DNA of 6,806 nt from an uncultured Collinsella sp. (GTDB lineage: Bacteria; Actinomycetota; Coriobacteriia; Coriobacteriales; Coriobacteriaceae): assembly GCA_900757235.1 (NCBI GenBank), contig CAAENB010000087.1, positions 1 to 6,806 of the forward strand. Reading direction: 5' to 3'. Under the pieces are notes generated by a model that saw only the letters and a program-made list of their open reading frames with translations, was not told where the DNA came from and ran no database searches. Made by a program: the position numbers and the translations under genes. Within the stretch, counting starts at the first letter, position 1; each line of letters starts with the position of its first letter. Of this stretch, positions 1 through 5,440 are shown in pieces.

Positions 1-1
1 C

Positions 2-1774
2 GACGCCGCCAAGGCGCTGGCAGAGAGCGCGTTCACCGTGACGCAGCGCTTTACCACGCCCTTTACCGAGCATGCCTTCTTGGAGCCCGAGTGCGCCGTC
101 GCCTTCCCGTACAAGAACGGCGTCAAGGTGCAGTCGACCGACCAGGGTGCCTACGATACGCGCAAAGAGTGCGCCCACATGTTTGGCTGGGATAGCGAAC
201 CCGAGCGTGTGGTCGTCGAGACCATGCTCGTGGGTGGCGGCTTTGGCGGTAAGGAGGACGTTTCGGTCCAGCACCTGGCCGCGCTTGCTGCCTATAAGCT
301 CCAGCGTCCTGTGAAGTGCAAGCTCACGCGTGCCGAGTCGCTCGCGTTCCATCCCAAGCGCCATGCCATGGACGGCACCTTTACGCTGGGTTGCGACGCC
401 GAAGGCAACTTTACCGGTCTGGACTGCGAGATCAACTTTGACACCGGCGCCTACGCGTCGCTGTGCGGCCCGGTGCTCGAGCGCGCCTGTACGCATGCCG
501 TCGGCCCCTACAAGTACCAGAACACCGACATTCGCGGCTTTGGCTACTACACCAACAACCCGCCCGCCGGCGCGTACCGAGGCTTTGGCGTTTGCCAGTC
601 CGAGTTTGCGCTCGAGAGCCTGATCGACCTGCTGGCAGAGAAGGTTGGCCTGGATCCGTGGGAGATTCGCTACCGAAACGCCATCGAGCCGGGCGAGGTT
701 CTGCCCAACGGTCAGATTGCCGACTGCTCCACGGCGCTTAAGGAGACGCTGCTCGAGGTCAAGGATGCCTACTACGCGCATCCCGGCCACGCCGGCATTG
801 CCTGCGCCATGAAGAACGCCGGCGTGGGCGTGGGCCTGCCCGATGCCGGTCGCTGCAAGATTCGCGTCGAGGATGGCTGCGCCGTGGTCTACGCCGCCAC
901 GTCCGACATCGGCCAGGGCTGCAACACCGTCTTTTTGCAGGACGTTGCCGAGGCCTGCGGTCTGCCGCTGAGCTGCATTGCCAATGGCGAGTGCTCCACC
1001 GAGAACGCTCCCGACTCCGGCACCACGTCTGGCTCGCGCCAGACGGTCGTGACCGGCGAGGCCGTGCGCGGTGCCGCCTTCCTGCTGCGCGATGCCATGG
1101 TTGGCATCGAGGCCGGCAAGCCTGCGCCTACCGCCCCGGTGAGCGCGCATGGCGACGGCGTCAAGATCGAGTACGACGACGGTCGCGCCTATCAGCTGCG
1201 CACGCAGGAGCTCGTCGCCGGCCAGGGTATGCATCCTCAGGATCCCGCGACCGCCATCAAGGCGCTTGAGGGATGCGAGTTTGGCTACGTGTATCTGGAG
1301 CCGACCGACAAGCTGGGCGCCGACGTTCCCAACCCCAAGAGCCACATCTGCTACGGCTTTGCCACGCATGTGGTCATTTTGGATGATGACGGCCGCGTGA
1401 GCGAGGTCTATGCCGCGCACGATTCCGGCAAGGTTGTCAATCCCATCTCCATCCAGGGTCAGATCGAAGGCGGCGTGCTCATGGGTATGGGCTATGCGCT
1501 TACCGAGGATTGGCCGCTCAAGGACTGCGTGCCCCAGGCAAGGTACGGCACGCTCGGGCTGTTCCGTGCGCCCGAGATTCCGGATATCCACGCCATCTAC
1601 GTGGAGAAGGACGAGCTGTTGCCTGTGGCATACGGCGGCAAGGGCATCGGCGAGATCGCAACGATCCCCACGGCGCCCGCCGTGCAGAACGCCTACCGCG
1701 CGTTTGACGGGAAGCTGCGTCCGGATCTGCCCATGGTGGATACGCCGTACAGCCGCGCCCGTCACCGCGGGTAG
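2..1774 (+). CDS. Xanthine dehydrogenase-type molybdenum hydroxylase, molybdopterin-binding subunit (5' partial)
   Basis: The reading frame is open from base 2, with no stop before the GTG at 38, so this is the C-terminal ~590 residues of a larger protein starting left of the window. Counting from GTG 38: EHAFLEPE (residues 11-18), the molybdopterin-contact loop GGGFGGKED (66-74, base 233 on), AYRGFG (179-184), TSDIGQG (288-294), GSRQT (332-336), and GGKGIGEIATIPTAPA near the end, whose Glu (residue 539, bases 1652-1654) matches the catalytic base of the xanthine oxidase family. Members hydroxylate purines or other N-heterocycles in the cytoplasm using Mo-pterin, with FeS and FAD partners. 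GSRQT and the overall style fit the selenium-dependent xanthine dehydrogenase branch, where Se is a cofactor ligand and not selenocysteine. The exact substrate is uncertain. A terminator follows 70 bases after the stop, so this is probably the last gene of its operon. Confidence 0.93.
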   Translation, partial: DAAKALAESAFTVTQRFTTPFTEHAFLEPECAVAFPYKNGVKVQSTDQGAYDTRKECAHMFGWDSEPERVVVETMLVGGGFGGKEDVSVQHLAALAAYKLQRPVKCKLTRAESLAFHPKRHAMDGTFTLGCDAEGNFTGLDCEINFDTGAYASLCGPVLERACTHAVGPYKYQNTDIRGFGYYTNNPPAGAYRGFGVCQSEFALESLIDLLAEKVGLDPWEIRYRNAIEPGEVLPNGQIADCSTALKETLLEVKDAYYAHPGHAGIACAMKNAGVGVGLPDAGRCKIRVEDGCAVVYAATSDIGQGCNTVFLQDVAEACGLPLSCIANGECSTENAPDSGTTSGSRQTVVTGEAVRGAAFLLRDAMVGIEAGKPAPTAPVSAHGDGVKIEYDDGRAYQLRTQELVAGQGMHPQDPATAIKALEGCEFGYVYLEPTDKLGADVPNPKSHICYGFATHVVILDDDGRVSEVYAAHDSGKVVNPISIQGQIEGGVLMGMGYALTEDWPLKDCVPQARYGTLGLFRAPEIPDIHAIYVEKDELLPVAYGGKGIGEIATIPTAPAVQNAYRAFDGKLRPDLPMVDTPYSRARHRG

Positions 1775-1778
1775 GGTA

Positions 1779-1816
1779 GAGCGCGGACGGTCATTGCTGA
1801 CGGGCTGTTCGCGCTC
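1779..1816 (+). other. 3'-UTR hairpin after the xanthine dehydrogenase gene
   Basis: GAGCGCG (1779-1785) pairs perfectly with CGCGCTC (1810-1816), enclosing a 24-base loop, beginning 5 bases after the stop codon. There is no T-run, so it is not itself an intrinsic terminator. It could protect the mRNA 3' end or be incidental in GC-rich DNA. Confidence 0.4.
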
Positions 1817-1843
1817 AACATCAACTGTATATGCTGCGCCTTT

Positions 1844-1879
1844 GGCCCCAGTTCCATCGCGAGCCGGGGCCTTTTGTTT
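1844..1879 (+). terminator. Rho-independent terminator of the xanthine dehydrogenase operon
   Basis: GGCCCC (1844-1849) pairs with GGGGCC (1866-1871), followed by TTTTGTTT (1872-1879). It lies 70 bases downstream of the stop codon. The part from CATCGCGAGC through the T-tract to GGAGCGGA (1855-1887) recurs almost unchanged at 4077-4108, beside a second set of the same repeats. Confidence 0.8.
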
Positions 1880-1883
1880 GGAG

Positions 1884-2453
1884 CGGAAACTGCGTCCCGG
1901 AATTGGCGCTCAGAATGGGATGCAGTTTCTGGATCGGCTCTCAGGCGGAAACTGCGACCCGGAATCGATGCTCAGAATGGGATGCGCTTTCCGGTAGAGC
2001 CTCTGGCGGAAAGCGTGTCCCGGAATTCGGCTCCAGAGTGGGACGCGCTTTCCGGTTGGAGCTTCAAACGGAAAGTGCGTCCCGGAATCCGCGCCTGGAA
2101 TGGGACACACTTTCCGGAACAGCCCTCAACCGGAAACTGCGTCCCAGAATTTTGCTTCAGAGTGGGATGCCGTTTCCGGCTGAACCCTCTGGCGGAAAGT
2201 TCATCCCAGAATTGACGCTCGGAGTGGGACACGGTTTCCGGATCGGCCCTCAGCGGAAAATGTATCCCAGTTTGAGCGTCTATTCCGGGATGTAATTTCC
2301 GCTGGGCGTTCAACCGGAAAGCGTGTCCCGTTCTAGGCCTTGATTCCGGGACACGCTTTCCGCAAGGAGCTTCGTCGGGAAAGCGCATCCCATTTTGAGC
2401 ACTCAGTCTGGGACATGGTTTCCGCGGGTGCTGCCAACCGGAAAGTGTGTCCC
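1884..2453. repeat. Tandem inverted-repeat array 1 (61-62-bp period, 9 full units + 1 half)
   Basis: Each unit is a 15-base left arm of type CGGAAANNNNNTCCC, an 18-base loop, a 15-base right arm of type GGGANNNNNTTTCCG, then a 13-14-base spacer. Left arms begin at 1884, 1946, 2007, 2069, 2131, 2193, 2254, 2315, 2377 and 2439. Right arms begin at 1917, 1979, 2040, 2102, 2164, 2226, 2287, 2348 and 2410. All nine loops are exactly 18 bases. Unit 8 is a perfect 16-bp stem (2315-2330 with 2347-2362); others carry mismatches or G-T pairs in the central five bases. The tenth unit has only a left arm. This fills the 715 bases between the two flanking genes. The period is not a multiple of three, so the open frames crossing it on both strands are not credible genes. 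No known repeat family was recognised. Confidence 0.92.
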
Positions 2454-2489
2454 GGTTTGGCAGGCAGACGGGCATAAGCTCAGCAGCCC

Positions 2490-3488
2490 CTACAGCTCAA
2501 TATCGTTGAGCCATGTCGGGAGCATGGTCTGGCGGATGCCTGCCGTCTGCAGCTTTTTCGCGAGCATGCCTGCCGAACGGACTTCGATCATGGTAAAGCG
2601 GATGAGCGGATGTCCGTAGAGCGATAGGTGCGCCTCACGCTGTCGTTCGGCAACGAGCGTCTCGGCCGTAGTGCGTCCCGCAAGCATGGTCTGGTCGGTA
2701 TATTTGACAAGCCCGTCGAGTTCGCCCAGCGTGAGCTCCCTGGCTTGACGCTCCCAGGCAAAATCCGTTCGCATGCTCTCGGTCGAATCGAAGGGATCCG
2801 TCAGCTCGTATTGAAGTTGGTCGGGTGCAAAGCCGGTCTCGATCATGACGGCTCGAGCGACCGATTCTCCGCCGCTCTCGGCGCGCGCGTCAGCATATTG
2901 GAGCGTGGTGAGCGCAGTACGCACCGCGCGACCGTTGCGAGCGCCCGCTCGTTGCTCGAATGCTCCCATCAGCTGCTCTCGCGTTAGGCCAAGCTTTGAG
3001 ATCGCCGAATCGGCAATGGGCATGCCATCGGCAAAACCGGTTTGCAGCAGGCAATCTGTTACCGTTTGGATGGGCGGCGTTATCGATATGCCATTTTGAT
3101 TCACCGCACCGGCCGGCTCAATCTGGTGTCGCTGAATATGTGCGCCCGGACGAGCCGACGGCTTTGTCGAGCTGCAAACATGCACGACGTTCAGGTGCCG
3201 CCACGAGACCTCGAGCCCCAGCAGACAGGCGGCCGAAAACGAGCAGAACGTCCAATCAGGGTGGATGATCGCAAGGGCGCGAATAATCTCGCAATGACGC
3301 TGCGCCCGGTTGAGTCCATCCCAGCGCGTTTTTCGCGCAAACAGCCCCGGCATGGGCGAGACAACCGTGCCGCCGGTGCGCCGAAGGAGCGCTTTGCGGA
3401 TTGCCGTGCTCGGGGGAATCAGACAGCGCCCCTCTTGTTCGGCTTGAGTGAGCAGCTGGTCGATGAGTTGGTCATTGCAATGGGTCAT
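2490..3488 (-). CDS. Orphan AbiEi-like protein with DUF559/Vsr-like PD-(D/E)XK domain
   Basis: This 332-residue protein starts at ATG 3488-3486 with AAAAGGAGG (3506-3498) nine bases upstream, which fixes the start. Residues ~25-95 resemble the AbiEi winged-helix region: the GG..VSPMPGLFAR stretch, then SAACLLGL. The C-terminal part has the pattern of actinobacterial DUF559/Vsr-fold proteins: AESGGES (203-209), RTDFAW (240-245, Asp242), GELDG (255-259, Glu256 and Asp258), VKY (261-263, Lys262) and RQREAHLSLYGHPLIRF. AbiEi is the antitoxin/repressor half of type IV systems and binds its own promoter. No AbiEii nucleotidyltransferase toxin lies beside it, so it may be a stand-alone regulator or a nuclease-fold protein. 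The gene sits between two arrays of the same inverted repeat; the distal half-unit of array 1 ends 36 bases past its stop. Family assignment is from motif recall; nuclease activity is unproven. Confidence 0.82.
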   Translation of the reverse strand: MTHCNDQLIDQLLTQAEQEGRCLIPPSTAIRKALLRRTGGTVVSPMPGLFARKTRWDGLNRAQRHCEIIRALAIIHPDWTFCSFSAACLLGLEVSWRHLNVVHVCSSTKPSARPGAHIQRHQIEPAGAVNQNGISITPPIQTVTDCLLQTGFADGMPIADSAISKLGLTREQLMGAFEQRAGARNGRAVRTALTTLQYADARAESGGESVARAVMIETGFAPDQLQYELTDPFDSTESMRTDFAWERQARELTLGELDGLVKYTDQTMLAGRTTAETLVAERQREAHLSLYGHPLIRFTMIEVRSAGMLAKKLQTAGIRQTMLPTWLNDIEL

Positions 3489-3543
3489 GAGCTACCGCCT
3501 CCTTTTGGGTAGCAAAAACGTATCAGCCGCAACTTGCCGCTCA

Positions 3544-3565
3544 GCTGACCAAAAGCTGACCAAAA
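3544..3565 (-). promoter_or_regulatory. Perfect tandem 11-bp repeat, candidate operator of the AbiEi-like gene
   Basis: GCTGACCAAAA occurs twice head to tail (3544-3554 and 3555-3565), 56-77 bases upstream of the AbiEi-like start codon. AbiEi proteins are known to bind repeats in their own promoters and repress them, so an autoregulatory operator is plausible. I found no convincing -35/-10 pair to anchor it. Confidence 0.4.
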
Positions 3566-3574
3566 TCCAACCAT

Positions 3575-3595
3575 GCAGGTAGATGACCTGCTTTT
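3575..3595 (+). terminator. Short hairpin with T-tract, weak plus-strand terminator candidate
   Basis: GCAGGT (3575-3580) pairs with ACCTGC (3586-3591) around a 5-base loop, followed by TTTT (3592-3595). The stem is only 6 bp and no plus-strand gene precedes it directly. On the minus strand it lies just upstream of the 11-bp repeat of the AbiEi-like gene and could instead be part of that gene's control region. Confidence 0.3.
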
Positions 3596-3784
3596 GGCGA
3601 CATATTTCTTGTTTGAATCGGTGGGCGGTAATCGGCGACCGTGAACGGTGGCTGGATATGAAGTCTTGGTAAGTTTCGGGACGTGTACTTTTTGAAAAAG
3701 AGCATTCTATCTGCTGTTTTTGCGTTTCTGGATCGCATATTTGAAGGCATGTGATATGGGCTGCGGACTGTCGCCTTGTATCTG
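3596..3784. other. AT-richer intergenic stretch without a supported gene
   Basis: This stretch between the AbiEi-like control region and array 2 is visibly less GC-rich than the genes around it. One short plus-strand frame (about 3674-3754) reads ...FRDVYFLKKSILSAVF..., bounded by stops and without a ribosome binding site. It could be a worn gene end or chance. I see no RNA gene here. Confidence 0.4.
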
Positions 3785-4045
3785 CGGAAACTGTGACCCG
3801 GAATTGCCACTCGGAATGGGACACGCTTTCCGGATCGCCCTTCAAGCGGAAACTACATCCCAGATTTCGGCTCCAAACCGGGATGTGCTTTCCCGGCGGC
3901 GTCTCTGGCGGAAATTGCACCCCGGAATGAGCGCTCAGAGTGGAACATGCTTTCCTAATGAAGCCGCATGCGGAAACTGCGTCCCGGATTCGATGCTCAG
4001 GACGGGATGCCGTTTCCGATAGAGGCATGGGGCGGAAAGTCTCCC
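3785..4045. repeat. Tandem inverted-repeat array 2 (62-bp period, 4 full units + 1 half)
   Basis: Left arms begin at 3785, 3847, 3909, 3971 and 4033, an exact 62-bp step each time. Right arms begin at 3818, 3880, 3942 and 4004, and all four loops are 18 bases, the same geometry as array 1. Loop sequences match array 1 units: 3986-4003 is close to 1961-1978 (both contain TTCGATGCTCAG or ATCGATGCTCAG), and 3862-3879 shares TTCGGCTCCA with 2022-2039. Unit 3 has worn arms (CGGAAATTGCACCCC, GGAACATGCTTTCCT). The fifth unit keeps only CGGAAAGTCTCCC before a different hairpin takes over. Confidence 0.9.
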
Positions 4046-4070
4046 ATTTCTAATGTTCAAGAAATGGGAG
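4041..4070. other. Perfect 10-bp hairpin at the end of array 2
   Basis: CTCCCATTTC (4041-4050) and GAAATGGGAG (4061-4070) form a perfect 10-bp inverted repeat with a 10-base loop. It replaces the right half of the fifth repeat unit, so the left arm here differs in sequence from the other units. It runs directly into the terminator-like hairpin that follows. Confidence 0.6.
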
Positions 4071-4100
4071 GCAGCTCATCGCGAGCTGGGCCTTTTGTTT
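4070..4100 (+). terminator. Second copy of the terminator sequence (probably degenerate)
   Basis: CAGCTC (4072-4077) pairs with GAGCTG (4083-4088) around a 5-base loop; GGGCC and TTTTGTTT (4093-4100) follow. The stretch 4077-4108 matches 1855-1887 at nearly every base, including the GGAGCGGA junction with the repeats. The outer GG/CC pairs are interrupted here, so it is weaker than the copy at 1844. No plus-strand gene directly precedes it. Confidence 0.5.
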
Positions 4101-4104
4101 GGAG

Positions 4105-4130
4105 CGGAGGCAGCATCCCGGAATTCGGGC
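4105..4130. repeat. Relic arm of the 62-bp inverted repeat
   Basis: CGGAGGCAGCATCCC (4105-4119) followed by GGAATTCGGGC matches the left arm and loop start of the array units, with two changes in the conserved CGGAAA end. It sits in the same position relative to the terminator copy as unit 1 of array 1 does, but no right arm follows. Confidence 0.65.
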
Positions 4131-4188
4131 AATCCGGTGGTCAGGGGTTGAGCGAGCGTCGCGCTAAGGATGCCAAGCATAAAACCTT

Positions 4189-4257
4189 CAATGAGAATGG
4201 CGTAAAAACTACATTGAAAGTAGCGTAAAATCCGCATTGAGAATGGCGTAATTTCGC
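4189..4257. repeat. Three tandem 23-bp direct repeats
   Basis: Three adjoining 23-base copies run 4189-4211, 4212-4234 and 4235-4257. The shared core is CA(A/T)TGAGAATGGCGTAA; copy 2 varies to CATTGAAAGTAGCGTAA. They are followed within 12 bases by the open frame of the DUF4143 fragment. This may be the old promoter/operator region of the intact gene or a recombination scar. It is too short and has no spacers, so it is not a CRISPR. Confidence 0.75.
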
Positions 4258-4268
4258 ATATCGCATGA

Positions 4269-4919
4269 TCGCCCGAGCTTGCACACGGCCTTTTGCGAGC
4301 TCTTGCCATGAACGAGAGCCAGGCTGTCACGTACAAGACGCTCATGAAGGATGCCTCGTACGGCGAGGCGGGCCCCGACGAGAGGACCATCGCTGCGCAC
4401 CTGGATCTCTTCAACAGGCTCAAGCTGACCGAGGACCTGTGCGGATGGGAGCCGCCCATGCGCTCGAAGGCTCGCGTTCGCGTGCGCCCCAAGCGCTACT
4501 TCTGCGACCCGTCACTTGCGGCGGTGTTGCTGGGGGCTACCCCTGAGTGGCTGCTTGGCGATATGCAAACGCTGGGGATGCTCTTTGAGAACCTCGTTCT
4601 GCGCGACGTGCGCGTGTTCCTTTCCACCTACGGCGGTGTCGACAACAGTGTCCATTATTTCCGAGATGAGAAGGGCCTTGATGTCGATCTGATCGTTGAG
4701 CACGACGGACGCTGGGGAGCTATCGAGGTCAAGCTGAGTGATGCGAAAGCAGACGATGGAGTGAGAAATCTCAAGGCGCTGGAGAGGAAAGTGCTCTCCA
4801 ATCCTGCCGCCCAGAATGCCGCGCCGGCGTTTTTGGCGGTCGTGGTTAGAAAGGGGAGCATTGCCTACACACGCGACGACGGCGTGGCGGTGATCCCCAT
4901 GGCGGCACTTGGGGCGTAG
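4269..4919 (+). pseudogene. DUF4143 C-terminal fragment of an AAA_14-type ATPase
   Basis: The frame opens after a TGA at 4266-4268 and encodes ~216 residues. It reads into the family from the start (LLRALAMNESQAVTYKTLMKD) and runs to a natural-looking end (AVIPMAALGA). Counting from TTG 4293: KRYFCDPSL (67-75), GMLFENLVLRDVR (95-107), then the PD-(D/E)XK-like core GLDVDLIV (Asp132) and AIEVKLSD (Glu145, Lys147), typical of DUF4143. Family members are about twice this length, with an N-terminal AAA ATPase carrying Walker A and B motifs; none of that is present. Neither TTG 4293 nor ATG 4308 has a ribosome binding site. I read this as a remnant after loss of the ATPase half, with the break beside the 23-bp repeats. 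A separately expressed C-terminal domain cannot be excluded. Confidence 0.8.
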
Positions 4920-4928
4920 TGGTTTTGC

Positions 4929-4977
4929 GGGCGTCGGGCCTTCATTACCGAAAATCCATTTGGTAAACCCGGCGCCC
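4929..4977. other. Nested inverted repeat downstream of the DUF4143 fragment
   Basis: GGGCGTCGGG (4929-4938) pairs with CCCGGCGCCC (4968-4977) over 10 positions with one G-T pair. Inside the loop, TTACC (4945-4949) pairs with GGTAA (4962-4966). No T-run follows, so it is not an ordinary terminator. It starts 10 bases after the fragment's stop and may be a bidirectional 3'-end structure or a palindromic repeat. Confidence 0.5.
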
Positions 4978-5043
4978 GTGGGTAAAATAAGGTTGACGGC
5001 AGCCCAAGTAGTGAAGAGCTGGGCGGCGCCGTTACTTCGATTA

Positions 5044-5082
5044 AGGGGTCAATGCCTTAGAGGCGTCGACCCCTCTTTTTCT
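5044..5082 (+). terminator. Intrinsic terminator overlapping the 3' end of the small peptide gene
   Basis: AGGGGTC (5044-5050) pairs with GACCCCT (5068-5074); inside, GCCT (5054-5057) pairs with AGGC (5061-5064). CTTTTTCT follows on the plus strand. It would end plus-strand transcripts coming from the DUF4143 side, or a short RNA antisense to the peptide gene, whose stop codon lies inside the stem-loop. On the minus strand only TTAA follows the stem, a weak tail. Confidence 0.7.
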
Positions 5083-5182
5083 GCTTCGTACGCTGCTTGA
5101 GTGCCTCGGTAAGTCCGATAAGCGCCGTGAGGAGCGAGACCAAAGCGGTCAGGAGCTTCACAAAATCAGTCAGATCGGTCAT
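5057..5182 (-). CDS. 41-residue hydrophobic peptide with basic tail, candidate type I toxin
   Basis: The ATG at 5182-5180 is preceded by GGGAGGTG (5196-5189) with a 6-base spacer, a strong ribosome binding site that selects this start over ATGs further upstream. Residues 7-28 form one hydrophobic, probably membrane-spanning helix with an internal repeat (LLTALVS then LLTALIG). Residues 29-40 hold eight Lys/Arg. Short single-helix peptides with a charged tail, facing an antisense transcript that shares the 3' end, are the layout of type I toxin-antitoxin pairs such as Fst or TxpA. Here a plus-strand terminator overlaps the 3' end of the gene. I do not recognise the sequence as a named family, and no antisense promoter is clear. 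A harmless small membrane protein is the main alternative. Confidence 0.62.
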   Translation of the reverse strand: MTDLTDFVKLLTALVSLLTALIGLTEALKQRTKQKKRGRRL

Positions 5183-5264
5183 GGGCATCACCTCCCGTCG
5201 CATGGAGGGCGCTGCCCGGCACATGGAACTGCCGCCAACAATAACCAGTCTATCAAACTGCAGC

Positions 5265-5290
5265 CATAAATACGAATATATGTTCGACAA
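5265..5290 (-). promoter_or_regulatory. Possible promoter of the small peptide gene
   Basis: On the minus strand TTGTCG (5290-5285) is followed by an AT-rich tract and TATGGC after 16 bases. It is the only AT-rich stretch between the divergent peptide and exonuclease genes, about 85 bases upstream of the peptide's start codon. The -10 match is poor. Confidence 0.25.
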
Positions 5291-5313
5291 TAACAGCGAC
5301 GTGACCATCTCAA

Positions 5314-5350
5314 AGTGCAGCTTTACGCAAGGATGCCGGAAAGCTGCACT
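5314..5350. other. Perfect 11-bp inverted repeat between divergent genes
   Basis: AGTGCAGCTTT (5314-5324) and AAAGCTGCACT (5340-5350) form a perfect 11-bp stem with a 15-base loop. It lies in the 258-base gap between the peptide gene (minus) and the exonuclease gene (plus), about 90 bases before the exonuclease start. There is no T-run on the plus strand. It could be an operator for a dimeric regulator or a leader hairpin. Confidence 0.6.
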
Positions 5351-5395
5351 GTGCGATTACATATCCGCACGGACACTTATCCTTACGGCAATGTA

Positions 5396-5416
5396 GCTGC
5401 CTGTGAAACAGGCGGC
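5396..5416 (+). other. Leader hairpin upstream of the exonuclease start
   Basis: GCTGCCTGT (5396-5404) pairs with ACAGGCGGC (5408-5416), nine pairs including one G-T, around the triloop GAA. It ends 24 bases before the GTG start and leaves the ribosome binding site free, so it may stabilise the mRNA 5' end. Confidence 0.45.
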
Positions 5417-5440
5417 AGTTGACGGAGAAAGGCCCTCACC

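Noticed and set aside
1884..2453. CRISPR array
   Set aside because: Repeats alternate in orientation every ~31 bases, loops and spacers are related to each other and not unique, and no cas genes are present.
1831..2475. Long open frames across array 1 on both strands
   Set aside because: They arise because the repeat lacks stops. The 61-62-bp period is not divisible by three, so the frame shifts each unit, and there is no ribosome binding site or protein-like composition.
3042..3512. Plus-strand frames inside the AbiEi-like gene
   Set aside because: They are opposite a well-supported gene with a strong start signal and show Arg-rich, low-complexity composition typical of antisense frames in GC-rich DNA.
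3492..4028. Minus-strand frame through array 2 and the adjoining gap
   Set aside because: It joins repeat-derived sequence to intergenic DNA, overlaps the AbiEi-like gene's control region and has no ribosome binding site.
4076..4492. Minus-strand frame over the 23-bp repeats and DUF4143 fragment
   Set aside because: It is antisense to clear DUF4143 coding sequence and crosses the direct repeats; no family features.
4993..5040. Plus-strand promoter for an antisense RNA (TTGACG at 4993)
   Set aside because: The -35-like hexamer has no acceptable -10 element at 16-18 bases, so I did not call it.
5183..5308. Longer start for the small peptide (83 residues)
   Set aside because: The strong ribosome binding site at 5196-5189 points to the ATG at 5182, and the extra N-terminal part looks like leader DNA.
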